Shown in pieces: positions 44,394 through 53,124 of a stretch of 64,000 nt of DNA. The stretch is from the NCBI GenBank assembly GCA_016182795.1, contig JACPFW010000015.1, positions 278,635 to 342,634 on the forward strand. The letters are read 5' to 3'. Origin of the DNA: Gemmatimonadota bacterium. GTDB lineage: Bacteria > Gemmatimonadota > Gemmatimonadetes > Gemmatimonadales > Gemmatimonadaceae. The translations under genes and the position numbers were made by a program. Each line of letters begins with the position of its first letter. Positions within the stretch are counted from its first letter, which is position 1. The notes beneath the pieces are model-generated. The model saw only the letters and a list, made by a program, of their open reading frames with translations, did not search any database and was not told where the DNA came from.

Positions 44394-45799
44394 ACCGTCT
44401 CCACTTTGAGCGTGTTCGTCGTCCCTGGCCTATCAAAGGGGACGCCGGCGGTCATCACCACGCGGTCGCCGGGCTTGGCAAAGCCGAGGTCAACGCAGAT
44501 GCCGCGCGCGCTCCACGCCATCTGCTCATACGTGTCGGCATGCGGCACCAGCACCGGCGTCACGCCCCACACGAGGGCGAGTTGGCGATACGTGCGCGTC
44601 TGATCGGTGAACGCCACGATCGGCACGCCCGGACGCCGGGCGGCGACGATGCGCGCCGCAAAGCCGGACTTGGTGAAGACAGCCACGGCCACCGCGCCAA
44701 CCATCCGCACCGCCGTCACCGTGGCGCCGGCAATGGTCTCCTCGACGCTGGCATGGCCGGCTTCCACGCGGTCGGCGCCGACGCCGCGCGGCACCGGATG
44801 CCGCTCGGCTTCCAGCGCGATGCGCACCATCGCCTCGACTGCCAGCTTGGGATACGCGCCGCTCGCCGTCTCCGCCGACAGCATCACCGCGTCGGTGCCG
44901 TCGAAGATCGCGTTGGCCACGTCGCTCGCTTCGGCGCGCGTCGGGCGCGGATTCGTAATCATCGACTCGAGCATCTGCGTGGCGGTAATCACCGGCCGCC
45001 CATAGCGGTTGGCGAGCGCGATGATGCGCTTCTGCGCGATCGGCACTTCTTCGAACGGCAGCTCGACGCCCAGGTCGCCGCGCGCCACCATCACCGCATC
45101 GGAGGCCTTGAGAATCTCCTCGATGTCGGTGAGCGCGGAGTCCTTCTCGATCTTCGAGACGAGCAACGTGCCGGCGGGTACGAGCGCGCGCAGCGTGGCG
45201 AGGTCGGACGGCTGACGCACGAACGAGAGCGCCAGATAGTCGAGCTTGTGCTCCACCGCGAAGGTGATGTCGACGTGGTCCTTCTCCGTCAGCGTCGGCG
45301 CCGTGACCTGCACGCCGGGGAGGTTCATTCCCTTGTTCGACTTGAGCGGACCGCCGTACACCACCACGCAGCGCACCCGCCCGCCGTCCACCGCCAGCAC
45401 GTCGAGCGCCAGCAGGCCGTCGTCGAGCAGGATGCGCGCGCCCGGCGTGACATCGCGCGCCAGCCCGTCGTAGGTGACCGGAATATCCGTGCCGTGCGCG
45501 ACCGCCTCATGGGCGAGCGTCACCTCGACCCCTTCCTGCAGTTGGAGCGTCTGCTCGAGCTTGCCGACGCGAATGCGCGGCCCCTGCAAGTCGCCGAGGA
45601 TTGCCACCGGCTTGTTCAGCTCGGCGGAGATGCGGCGAATGTCGGCAATGCGCGCCGCGTGCTGTTCGTGTGTGCCGTGCGAAAAGTTGATGCGCGCCAC
45701 GTCGAGCCCGGCCCGCATGAGAGCACGCAACATCTCCGGATCGGAGGATGCCGGGCCGATGGTGCAGACGATCTTGGTGCGTTTCAGTGTGGCAGGCAT
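44390..45799 (-). CDS. pyk: Pyruvate kinase
   Basis: A protein of 469 residues from the ATG at 45799 (MPATLKRTKIVCTIGPASS). Hallmarks: GLDVARINFSHGTHEQHAAR, LGDLQGPRIRVGKL, KSNKGMNLPGV, catalytic Lys in LLVSKIEKDSALTDIEEI, MVARGDLGVELPFEEVPIAQ, TQMLESMI and AETASGAYPKLAVEAM. It makes ATP and pyruvate from PEP. An effector-binding C-terminal domain is present. It follows tal by seven bases and overlaps the metallo-hydrolase by four. The ATG chosen matches the family start; the open frame further upstream lies in tal. Confidence 0.94.
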   Translation of the reverse strand: MPATLKRTKIVCTIGPASSDPEMLRALMRAGLDVARINFSHGTHEQHAARIADIRRISAELNKPVAILGDLQGPRIRVGKLEQTLQLQEGVEVTLAHEAVAHGTDIPVTYDGLARDVTPGARILLDDGLLALDVLAVDGGRVRCVVVYGGPLKSNKGMNLPGVQVTAPTLTEKDHVDITFAVEHKLDYLALSFVRQPSDLATLRALVPAGTLLVSKIEKDSALTDIEEILKASDAVMVARGDLGVELPFEEVPIAQKRIIALANRYGRPVITATQMLESMITNPRPTRAEASDVANAIFDGTDAVMLSAETASGAYPKLAVEAMVRIALEAERHPVPRGVGADRVEAGHASVEETIAGATVTAVRMVGAVAVAVFTKSGFAARIVAARRPGVPIVAFTDQTRTYRQLALVWGVTPVLVPHADTYEQMAWSARGICVDLGFAKPGDRVVMTAGVPFDRPGTTNTLKVETV

Positions 45800-45806
45800 T
45801 CGCGCC

Positions 45807-46949
45807 TCAGCGACCGGCCGAAACCGGCCGCCCCAGCGCCGCCGCCTTGGCGGTGAGCCCGGCGAGCAGGGTGTCGAAGGATTTCTGGAACGCCGCGAGC
45901 CCTTCGACGAGCAGCTTGTCGGTGAACTGCTGCATCGAAATGCCGACGTCCTCGACCGCCGCGATCGCCTGTTCGGCGGCGGGCAGACCGGCGTCGATGG
46001 TGCGCCGCGTCTCGCCGTGATCGCGGAACGCCTCGAGCGTCGCCGGCGGCAGCGTGTTGACCGTCTGCGGGCCAACGAGCTCTTCCACGTAGATCACGTC
46101 GCGATAGGTCGGATTCTTGGTCGATGTGCTCGCCCACAACGGGCGCTGCACACGCGCGCCGCGCGCGGCGAGCGCCGCCCAGCGCGGGCCGCTGAAACGC
46201 TCGCTGAACAGCCGATACGCGAACTTGGCATTGGCCACCGCCGCCTTCCCCTTCAGCGCCGCGGCGGCGTCGGCCGTCAGCAGGCCGCTGAGCACCAGGG
46301 CATCGAGCCGCTTGTCGATCTCGCTGTCCACGCGGCTCACAAAGAACGACGCGACGCTCGCCACCGCGCCCAACGGCGCCCCGCTCGCGGCGCGCGCCTC
46401 GAGGCCGGCGAGATAGGCGTCAATCACGCGGGCATGCGCCTCCACCGCGAACAGCAGCGTCACGTTGATATTGACGCCGTCGGCGATGAGCTGGCAGAGC
46501 GCTTCGCTCCCCGCCGGGGTGCCCGGCACCTTGATCATCACGTTCGGCCGGTCGACGAGCGCCCACAGGTGCCGCGCCTCGCGAATCGTCCCCGCGGCGT
46601 CGTTGGCCACGTTGGGCGACACCTCGAGCGACACATAGCCGTCTGCGCCACCCGTGGCGTCGTACACGCCGCGGAAGAGATCGCAGGCCGTGCGCACGTC
46701 AGTGGCGGCCAGCGTCTCGAACAGCTGCCACGCCGACGACCCTGCCGGCGCGGCCGCCACCTGCGCGTCATAGGCCGTTCCCTGGGCCAGCGCCTTTTCG
46801 AAAATGGCGGGATTCGACGTCATTCCGGTGAGCACGTCGTCGCCAATGCGACGGGCGAGTTCGCCGTTGTGCAGCATCGGGCGGTCGATGTAGTCCAGCC
46901 AGAGAGACTGTCCGGCGTCGTGCAGGGCCTGGAGGCGCGGAGCGGGCAT
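45807..46949 (-). CDS. tal: Transaldolase
   Basis: A protein of 380 residues from ATG 46949 (MPAPRLQALHDAGQSLWLDY). Family features: GMTSNPAIFEKALAQ, YVSLEVSPNVANDAAGTI and the Schiff-base Lys in NVMIKVPGTPAGSEAL. NINVTLLFAVEAH, VASFFVSRVDSEIDKRL and TSTKNPTYRDVIYVEELVG complete it. It transfers dihydroxyacetone units in the pentose phosphate pathway. It heads the run tal-pyk-mbl-pgi and is separated from the DUF2911 gene upstream by a clear terminator. Confidence 0.92.
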   Translation of the reverse strand: MPAPRLQALHDAGQSLWLDYIDRPMLHNGELARRIGDDVLTGMTSNPAIFEKALAQGTAYDAQVAAAPAGSSAWQLFETLAATDVRTACDLFRGVYDATGGADGYVSLEVSPNVANDAAGTIREARHLWALVDRPNVMIKVPGTPAGSEALCQLIADGVNINVTLLFAVEAHARVIDAYLAGLEARAASGAPLGAVASVASFFVSRVDSEIDKRLDALVLSGLLTADAAAALKGKAAVANAKFAYRLFSERFSGPRWAALAARGARVQRPLWASTSTKNPTYRDVIYVEELVGPQTVNTLPPATLEAFRDHGETRRTIDAGLPAAEQAIAAVEDVGISMQQFTDKLLVEGLAAFQKSFDTLLAGLTAKAAALGRPVSAGR

Positions 46950-46978
46950 TGGCAAGGGCGGAGAAGATGGCAAGAGAA

Positions 46979-47002
46979 AGGGGGCGGCCTTGGCCGCCCC
47001 CT
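46979..47002 (-). terminator. Terminator of the DUF2911 gene
   Basis: Perfect 11-bp stem (46979-46989 with 46992-47002) followed on the minus strand by TTCTCTTG. Located six bases after the DUF2911 stop and before tal. Confidence 0.75.
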
Positions 47003-47007
47003 CAAAC

Positions 47008-47571
47008 TTACTTCACCGACCAGCCTGTGGAGAGCTCAATTTTGCCCCATGAGATGGTCAGCACCCCCTTGGGCGACTGGTCGCCGGCGGGGACCAGCGC
47101 GATCTGCAGCGACTCGCGCGGCTCACTCAGCGTCCTCGCCGTCAGCGGCACGCGGGCGAGGTCCTTGCTCTGCGTGTACTCCGTCCCCCACTGGCCGGTA
47201 TTGGTGTTGATGATCAGCTCGTAGCCCTTCTCGGTGCGAATCGAGTACAGCGAATAGGCCCCTTTCGGCACGCTGACGGTCCCGATCATCAGATCCACGT
47301 CGGTCGTGAGCGTGGTGGACGCGTTGGCGCCGGTGCGCCACACGGTTCCCGGCTTGGCGAGCTCCGCCGGCACCTCGCGTCCGCGGACGTGCGGCTGGCC
47401 GTAGTCGATCTTGATGGTCAGCGCCTTGGGCGCGGGCTGACCGGCCACGCGCGGAGGCGACAGCGACACCTCGGCGCTGGCGCGTCCGCTGAGCGCGGCG
47501 CGCAGCGGCGTTTGCGCCGAGGTCAGCGTCGGAATCAGCACGGCGGTGGCGATGAGCAGTCGGCGATGCAT
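47008..47571 (-). CDS. DUF2911 secreted protein
   Basis: A protein of 187 residues from ATG 47571. Signal peptide MHRRLLIATAVLIPTLTSAQ, then the DUF2911 pattern: IKIDYGQPHVRGREV, GTVWRTGANASTTLTTDVDL, VPKGAYSLYSIRTEKGYELI, INTNTGQWGTEY and a final GVLTISWGKIELS. The family is common in Bacteroidota and Gemmatimonadota, is secreted and has no established function. It stands alone between tal and the divergent serA. Confidence 0.85.
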   Translation of the reverse strand: MHRRLLIATAVLIPTLTSAQTPLRAALSGRASAEVSLSPPRVAGQPAPKALTIKIDYGQPHVRGREVPAELAKPGTVWRTGANASTTLTTDVDLMIGTVSVPKGAYSLYSIRTEKGYELIINTNTGQWGTEYTQSKDLARVPLTARTLSEPRESLQIALVPAGDQSPKGVLTISWGKIELSTGWSVK

Positions 47572-47709
47572 AGGACACTCCCTGAGGGTGACGGTCGGAC
47601 GAAATGCCTGCCTGGGGAATCCTCTCGCCGCAGTCGCGGCGGCGCAACTCCTCAGGCAAATTGTAAAGGCGCCGCGCGCGCCGCCCGTTCCCCTTCCCTG
47701 CTTGTTCCC

Positions 47710-49320
47710 GTGCCCCTGAAGATCCTGGTCACCGATGAGGTCGACGCCGAAGGCGTCACCCTGCTGCGTGCCGTCCCCGAGTTCGAGGTGGACGAGCAGC
47801 CGACGTTGCCCGCGTCCGAACTGCTCGAGCGCATCGGCCAGTACGACGCCATTGTGGGGCGCAGCGCCACCAAGATCACCGCGGCGCTGCTGCGCCGCGC
47901 GACGCGGCTCAAGGTGGTGGGCCGCGCCGGCGTTGGCGTCGACAACATCGCCATGGACGTGGCCACCGAACTCGGCATCGCGGTCATCAACGCGCCGGCC
48001 GGCAACACGGTGGCGGTGGCCGAGCTGTTCTTTGGCGCCGTCATTTCGCTGCTGCGCCACCTCACGCGCGCCGACGCGTCCATGCACGACGGGCGGTGGG
48101 ACCGCTCGGAATTGCTCGGCACCGAACTGCGCGGCAAGACGCTCGGCATCGTCGGCCTTGGGCGGATTGGCAGCGCCATCGCTCAGCGCGCGCACGCTTT
48201 TGGTATGGAGGTAATCGCCTACGATCCCTACGTCGGCGACGAGCGGTTCGCCGCCCAACGCGTAAGGCGCGAACCGACGCTCGAGGCCCTGCTCGACGCG
48301 GCGCAGGTGCTCACGGTCCACACGCCGCTCACCGATGAGACCACCGGCCTTGTCGACGCGGCGGCACTCGCGCGCCTGCGCACCGGCGCGATCGTGGTGA
48401 ACATGGCCCGCGGCGGCATCGTCGATGACGACGCCCTGCGCGCGGCGCTCGATCGCGGACATCTCGCCGGCGCCGTGCTCGACGTCTACGCCAAGGAACC
48501 GCTCACTGGCGACCACCCGTTCCGCGGCTACACCGACGTGGTGCTGCTGCCGCATATCGGGGCGTCGACGGCGGAGGCGCAGCAGAATGTGGCGGTGGAT
48601 GCCTGCGCGGCGGTGCGCGATGCGCTGCTCAACGGCGACCTGTCGCGCTCGCTCAACGGCGCGCTGGCCGGCGAGGACGCCGCCACGCTTGGCCCGGCGC
48701 TGCTGCTCGCGCGGCGCGCGGCCGCGGTGGCGCGCGCCCTGCTCGCGGACCGCGGCGCCACCGCGGTGGAGTCGCTGACGCTCAAGACCGGCGACGACCT
48801 GACGTCGAGCGCCGGCGCCCTGCTCGCCGCTGCCGCGGCCGGCATGCTCGAAGGCGTCGTGGAACTCGAGCGCATCAATCTGATCAACGCCCGCTCGCTG
48901 GCCACGGCGCGCGGCGTCGTGCTCGCGCACGGCGAGGGCGGGTTCGCGCCGCACTCGCGCGCCATTGAGGTGCGCCTCAGCGCCGGCGCGCACAGCCTGC
49001 GCGTGGGCGGCGTGGCCGCGCTCGACTTCACGCCGCGCCTCACACGCATCGGCGACTTCCACGTCGACGTCGCACCGCGCGGCACGCTGGTGGTGCTCAC
49101 CAACCACGACGTCCCCGGCGTCATCGGGCGCGTGGGCACGGCGCTCGCCGACGCGGGCGTGAACATCGCCGAGTACCATCAGGCGCGACTGGCGGCGGGC
49201 GGCGAGGCGCTGGCGGTGATCAGCATCGACGGCGCGCCGCCCGCGCACGTGCGCAACACCCTCACCGCGCTGCGCGACGTGCGCAGCGCGACCGTGGTGC
49301 GGTTCGAGGGGGGCGCGTGA
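47710..49320 (+). CDS. serA: D-3-phosphoglycerate dehydrogenase
   Basis: A protein of 536 residues with a GTG start at 47710 (KILVTDEVDAEGVTLLRAVP). NAD-binding GIVGLGRIGSAIAQRA near residue 150, catalytic Arg in VNMARGGIVDDDAL, Glu region VLDVYAKEPL and His in LLPHIGAS. Then an allosteric substrate-binding domain (about 320-450) and a C-terminal ACT domain (VVLTNHDVPGVIGRVGTALA). It starts serine synthesis by oxidising 3-phosphoglycerate, and in many bacteria also reduces 2-oxoglutarate to D-2-hydroxyglutarate. First gene of a four-gene operon; overlaps the FAD enzyme gene by four bases. Confidence 0.93.
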   Translation: MPLKILVTDEVDAEGVTLLRAVPEFEVDEQPTLPASELLERIGQYDAIVGRSATKITAALLRRATRLKVVGRAGVGVDNIAMDVATELGIAVINAPAGNTVAVAELFFGAVISLLRHLTRADASMHDGRWDRSELLGTELRGKTLGIVGLGRIGSAIAQRAHAFGMEVIAYDPYVGDERFAAQRVRREPTLEALLDAAQVLTVHTPLTDETTGLVDAAALARLRTGAIVVNMARGGIVDDDALRAALDRGHLAGAVLDVYAKEPLTGDHPFRGYTDVVLLPHIGASTAEAQQNVAVDACAAVRDALLNGDLSRSLNGALAGEDAATLGPALLLARRAAAVARALLADRGATAVESLTLKTGDDLTSSAGALLAAAAAGMLEGVVELERINLINARSLATARGVVLAHGEGGFAPHSRAIEVRLSAGAHSLRVGGVAALDFTPRLTRIGDFHVDVAPRGTLVVLTNHDVPGVIGRVGTALADAGVNIAEYHQARLAAGGEALAVISIDGAPPAHVRNTLTALRDVRSATVVRFEGGA

Positions 49321-50681
49321 GCCTGTCGCTGCTGCGCGACCCCGCGGCGCTGGAGTCGTACGCCCGCGACGTGTCGGGGCTGCGCATCCTCCCCGACGCG
49401 GTGGCGCGACCGGAGTCGGGGGCCGAGCTCGCCGAGCTGATGCGCCAGGCCGCGGCGGAGAAGGTGTGCGTCACGGCGGCGGGCGCGCAGACGAGCACCA
49501 CCGGCGCGTCGGTCGCGCAACAGGGATGGCTGCTCTCCACGCGTGCGATGGCGCGGATCATTGACATTGACCCCGCGCGGCGCGTTGCGCGCGTGGAACC
49601 GGGCGTGCTCATTGGCGACCTGCAGCGCGCCTGCGCGCCGCACGGCCTGTTCTTTGCCCCCGATCCCACGAGCGAAGAGGAATGCACGGTCGGCGGCGCC
49701 ATCGCGTGCAATGCGTCGGGGCCGCGCACCCTGCGCTACGGCGCCACGCGCGCGCACGTGCGCTCGCTGACGGCGGTGCTCGCCGACGGCTCGTTGTTCG
49801 AGGCACACCGCTCGGGAGTGGAGAAGAACACCGTGGGCTACCAGCTCGCGCACGATCCCGTCGACTGGTTCGTGGGCAGCGAAGGCACGCTCGGCATCGT
49901 CACCGAGGCTGAACTCGCGCTGCTACCGGTGCCGCCGCAGGTGCTCGGACTCGGCGTCCCATTCCCTGACGAACTGCACGCGCTGGCATTCATCGTTGCC
50001 GCACGCGCCTCGGCGGCAGTCGCGCCGCGCTGCCTCGAATACTTCGACGCCGAGTCGTTCAGCATTGTGCGCACCGAAATGGGCGACGCGTCGTGGGCGC
50101 CGCGCGCGGGCGCAATGGTCTACCTTGAGGAGGCCGGCGAGGGCGAACCGCCGCTCGACGCGTGGCTCGCGCTCGCGGAATCGTTCGGCGGCAGCGCCGC
50201 CGACGTGCGCGTCTTCGACGGCGAGCAGGCACTGCGCGAGGCGCGCCGCCTGCGCCACGCCTGCCCCGCCGCGATGCACGAGCGCACGGCACCCTACTTG
50301 GCGCTGGGCGGACGGCGCATGAGCACCGACTGGGCCGTGCCGTTTCGGCTCGCCGCCGCCGCGCTCGCCGAAGCCCGCCGCATCTGCGACGCGCATCACC
50401 TGCCGCCGCCGGTGGTCTACGGTCACCTCGGCAATGGCCATCCGCACATGAACTTCGTGGCCCGCTCGGCCGACGAGGTGCGCGCCATCGAGCAGGCGCT
50501 GGCCGAAGTCCTGCGCGCGGTGCTCGCCATGGGCGGCACCGTGGCCGCCGAGCACGGCATTGGCAAGATCAAGAGCAAGTGGCTCCCGCTGCAGGCCGAT
50601 GCTCGCCAGCTGGCGATCATGCGCGCGCTCAAGAACGAATTCGACCCCGAGCATCGGCTCGCACCGGGCAACATCCTGTGA
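49317..50681 (+). CDS. FAD-linked 2-hydroxyacid dehydrogenase (GlcD/D2HGDH-like)
   Basis: A protein of 454 residues with a GTG start. FAD-binding PCMH-type domain: VTAAGAQTSTTGASVAQ, VEPGVLIGDLQRACAPHGL, VGGAIACNASGPRTLRYGAT and GSEGTLGIVTEAEL. C-terminal FAD-oxidase domain: YGHLGNGHPHMNFVA with metal His residues and AAEHGIGKIKSKWLPL. These enzymes oxidise D-lactate, glycolate or D-2-hydroxyglutarate. Its position between serA and serB, overlapping serA, suggests D-2-hydroxyglutarate formed by SerA as substrate; this is inference from the known SerA/D2HGDH coupling in other bacteria. Confidence 0.85.
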   Translation: MSLSLLRDPAALESYARDVSGLRILPDAVARPESGAELAELMRQAAAEKVCVTAAGAQTSTTGASVAQQGWLLSTRAMARIIDIDPARRVARVEPGVLIGDLQRACAPHGLFFAPDPTSEEECTVGGAIACNASGPRTLRYGATRAHVRSLTAVLADGSLFEAHRSGVEKNTVGYQLAHDPVDWFVGSEGTLGIVTEAELALLPVPPQVLGLGVPFPDELHALAFIVAARASAAVAPRCLEYFDAESFSIVRTEMGDASWAPRAGAMVYLEEAGEGEPPLDAWLALAESFGGSAADVRVFDGEQALREARRLRHACPAAMHERTAPYLALGGRRMSTDWAVPFRLAAAALAEARRICDAHHLPPPVVYGHLGNGHPHMNFVARSADEVRAIEQALAEVLRAVLAMGGTVAAEHGIGKIKSKWLPLQADARQLAIMRALKNEFDPEHRLAPGNIL

Positions 50682-50715
50682 CCACGCCGCGCACCGCGCC
50701 GGCGTCGCGACGCAC

Positions 50716-51360
50716 ATGAGACGCTATGCGACCGTCATTCTCGACGCCGACTCCACCATCGCCGGCATCGAGGGCATTGACTGGCTGTCGGCGCGGCGCG
50801 GGGCCGACGTGCAGCGCGCCGTGGAGACGCTCACGGCGCGCGCGATGAACGGCGAACTCGCGCTGGAGGACGTGTATGGCGAGCGTCTACGGGTGATTGG
50901 CGCCACGCCCGACGATGTGATCGCCCTCTCGGTGGCATATCAGGCCGCGGTCGCCCCGGGGGCGGGCGACGCCATCGCCGCGCTCCGCGCCGCGGGAATC
51001 GTCATGCACGTGGTCAGCGGCGGGCTGCGTCCCGCCCTGCTCGCGATGACGCGCGACCTTGGCGTTCCAGACGAGTGCGTGCATGCCGTGGAGCCGGTCT
51101 TGGACGCGAGCCGCCGATACACGTCAGTTCACCCCACGCCGCTCACCACGCAGCTCGGCAAACTCGAGCTCGTCCGCTCGCTCGCCGTGCCCCGCCCGGT
51201 GCTCGCCGTCGGCGACGGAGCCACCGATCTGGCGATGGCCCCCGCGGTGGACGCCTTTGCCGCTTACATTGGATTTGTGCGCCGCGACGCCGTTGTCGCC
51301 GGCGCCAGCGTTGTGCTCGATTCGTTTGCCGCCCTCGTCGCCCACGCCCTCTCCGCATGA
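50716..51360 (+). CDS. serB: HAD-family phosphoserine phosphatase-like protein
   Basis: A protein of 214 residues from ATG 50716. HAD motif I is DADSTIAGIEGIDWL (DxDST as in SerB), motif II lies in HVVSGGLRPAL and motif III/IV is VLAVGDGATDLAMAPAVDAF. The cap segment RAMNGELALEDVYGERL also matches SerB. It would release serine from phosphoserine as the last step of the pathway. It overlaps the aminotransferase gene by four bases and follows the FAD enzyme by 34 bases. Confidence 0.85.
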   Translation: MRRYATVILDADSTIAGIEGIDWLSARRGADVQRAVETLTARAMNGELALEDVYGERLRVIGATPDDVIALSVAYQAAVAPGAGDAIAALRAAGIVMHVVSGGLRPALLAMTRDLGVPDECVHAVEPVLDASRRYTSVHPTPLTTQLGKLELVRSLAVPRPVLAVGDGATDLAMAPAVDAFAAYIGFVRRDAVVAGASVVLDSFAALVAHALSA

Positions 51361-52451
51361 CCACGCCCGCATTCGGTACGTTCTTCCTTCCGGGGCCCAC
51401 CGAAGTGCGCCCCGAGATCCTCGCCGCGATGGCGCGGCCCATGATCTCGCATCGCAGCGCCGAGTTCGAGGCGCTCTATGCGCACTGCGACGATGGCCTG
51501 CGCCGCGTCTTCCGCACGACGCGGCCGGTCTTCATCAGCAGTTCGTCGGCCACCGGGTTGATGGAGGCCGCCATTCGCAACGCGCCGGCCGGCCCGGTGC
51601 TCTCGTTGGTGAATGGCGCCTTCTCCGCGCGCTTCGCCGACATCGCCCGCGCCTGCGGACGCGCCGTCGAGGCGCTTGAAGTGCCGTACGGCGAGATCGT
51701 GCCGCTCGACCGTATCGAGCAGGCGCTGCGCGGGCGCCGCTTTGGCGCGGTCACCGCCGCGCACTCGGAGACGTCGACGGGCGCGGCGCAGGACGTGCAG
51801 GCGATCGCCGAACTCGCGCACGCCAACGGGGCGTTCTCGCTTATCGACTCGGTGTCCGGCATGGGCGGCATGCCGGTGGAGACCGACGCCTGGTCACTAG
51901 ACTTCGTGCTCACCGGTTCGCAGAAGGCGCTGGCCCTCCCGCCGGGTCTCGCGTTCTGCTGTGTGAGCGACCGCTACCTGGCCGGGGTCAAGGACGCGCC
52001 GACACGCGGACGGTACTTCGACATCGCCGAGTTCGCGGAATACGCCGCCAAGCGGCAGACGCCCAACACGCCAGCCGTCTCGCTCTTCTACGCCCTCGAG
52101 GCGCAGATGACGGCCATTGGGCCGACGGGCATGGAGTGCCGCTGGGCCCGCCACGCGGCGATGTCGTCGGCGACGCATGCGTGGGTCGAACACCAGCGGC
52201 AGGCCGGGCGCCTCGACGGCATACTTGCCCCCGCCGGCTCGCGCAGCGCGACGGTCACGGTGGTGAAGACGTGCGCCGGCGTCGATGCACGCCGCGTCGT
52301 CGCTGACGTCGCCACGCACGGGCTCACGCTCGGCGGCGGCTACGGCCCACTCGCGGCAACGACGTTTCGCATCGGCCATATGGGCGACCATACCGTCGAG
52401 ACGGTCACCCGCCTGCTCGACGCGCTCGCCGAGGTGCTTGCCGCGCGCTGA
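51357..52451 (+). CDS. Class V aminotransferase, probable phosphoserine aminotransferase role
   Basis: A protein of 364 residues: FLPGPTEVRPEILAAMARPM, FISSSSATGLMEAAIRN, AHSETSTGAAQDVQ, SLIDSVSGMGGMPVETD and the PLP Lys in LTGSQKALALPPGLAF. The sequence is of the serine-pyruvate/alanine-glyoxylate aminotransferase type rather than classical SerC. Being the last gene of an operon with serA and serB, it probably performs the missing transamination of 3-phosphohydroxypyruvate; archaea and some bacteria are known to use such enzymes this way. It overlaps serB by four bases. Confidence 0.82.
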   Translation: MTTPAFGTFFLPGPTEVRPEILAAMARPMISHRSAEFEALYAHCDDGLRRVFRTTRPVFISSSSATGLMEAAIRNAPAGPVLSLVNGAFSARFADIARACGRAVEALEVPYGEIVPLDRIEQALRGRRFGAVTAAHSETSTGAAQDVQAIAELAHANGAFSLIDSVSGMGGMPVETDAWSLDFVLTGSQKALALPPGLAFCCVSDRYLAGVKDAPTRGRYFDIAEFAEYAAKRQTPNTPAVSLFYALEAQMTAIGPTGMECRWARHAAMSSATHAWVEHQRQAGRLDGILAPAGSRSATVTVVKTCAGVDARRVVADVATHGLTLGGGYGPLAATTFRIGHMGDHTVETVTRLLDALAEVLAAR

Positions 52452-52479
52452 CGGTCCGTGAGCGGCGGGCCGGCAGCGC

Positions 52480-53001
52480 TTACGCGTTCACGCGCGGCGG
52501 CACGCGCGAAATCACGACCGGTGCAATGACCACCGCGCCGCCCGCCGGCGCGAGGAGCCGCGCCACCGTCTGCTGACGATGCGTGAAGATGCGGCGCAGC
52601 ATCGGGCGCACCAACGGCATCGCGACGTCGCCAAGCGGCGCCAGCGGCAGGCGGAAGCGGACATGGTCGTCAATGCGGGTGCCATTTGCGACGGCGACAC
52701 AGCGATGCTCGTGCACCCACGCGGCGTACGGCCCCTTGAGTTGTTCGTCGACGAACCGGTGCGGCGGCTCCCACGCGCTGATGCGGGTACGCCAGCGCAT
52801 CGGCAGGCCCCAGAGCCCAATGGTGTAGTCAATCAGCGTGCCGGCGCGCATCGTCACCGGCATCGGCGTCTGGATCGAGAAGCTGAGCTCCGGCGGCGTG
52901 ATGCGCCCGAGGTTCGAGGCGTCCGCAAAGAACGGAAAGACCTCGTCCAACGGGAGCGGCAGCGTCAGCGAGGTCGTGAGATGCCAGGAGCGGGTGGCCA
53001 T
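52480..53001 (-). CDS. SRPBCC-fold protein beside the B12 regulator
   Basis: A protein of 173 residues with a START/Bet v1-like (SRPBCC) fold: [71 protein letters not shown] and [20 protein letters not shown]. This wording matches the COG4276 group, whose genes often accompany light-response regulators of the LitR/CarH type. Ligand unknown. It is divergent from the MerR-B12 regulator with about 120 bases between likely starts, and it may be one of its targets. Confidence 0.8.
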   Translation of the reverse strand: MATRSWHLTTSLTLPLPLDEVFPFFADASNLGRITPPELSFSIQTPMPVTMRAGTLIDYTIGLWGLPMRWRTRISAWEPPHRFVDEQLKGPYAAWVHEHRCVAVANGTRIDDHVRFRLPLAPLGDVAMPLVRPMLRRIFTHRQQTVARLLAPAGGAVVIAPVVISRVPPRVNA

Positions 53002-53029
53002 GCGGTCGGAACCGTTGCGGGAGAGTCTG

Positions 53030-53067
53030 CGTTGACGAAACAGTGACAGGTGCGTATTCCATCAACG
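53030..53067. promoter_or_regulatory. Divergent promoter region with inverted repeat
   Basis: CGTTGA (53030-53035) and TCAACG (53062-53067) form a perfect inverted repeat flanking a plus-strand promoter TTGACG (53032-53037), spacer 17, TATTCC (53055-53060). A TTGATG on the minus strand (53065-53060) may serve the SRPBCC gene. A regulator bound here could control both directions. Confidence 0.5.
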
Positions 53068-53124
53068 TGCGGCGCGCTGCTCAATGTTCCTGGCGCGCCT
53101 AGACTCTCCACCGATCCGCTGACC

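Noticed and set aside
47572..49248. Upstream extension of the DUF2911 frame across serA
   Set aside because: The extension is antisense to serA and compositionally a shadow. The signal peptide at ATG 47571 gives the true start.
53050..53124. Longer N-terminus of the B12 regulator
   Set aside because: The GTG at 53050 overlaps a good promoter (-10 TATTCC at 53055-53060), and the extra residues have no match to MerR proteins.
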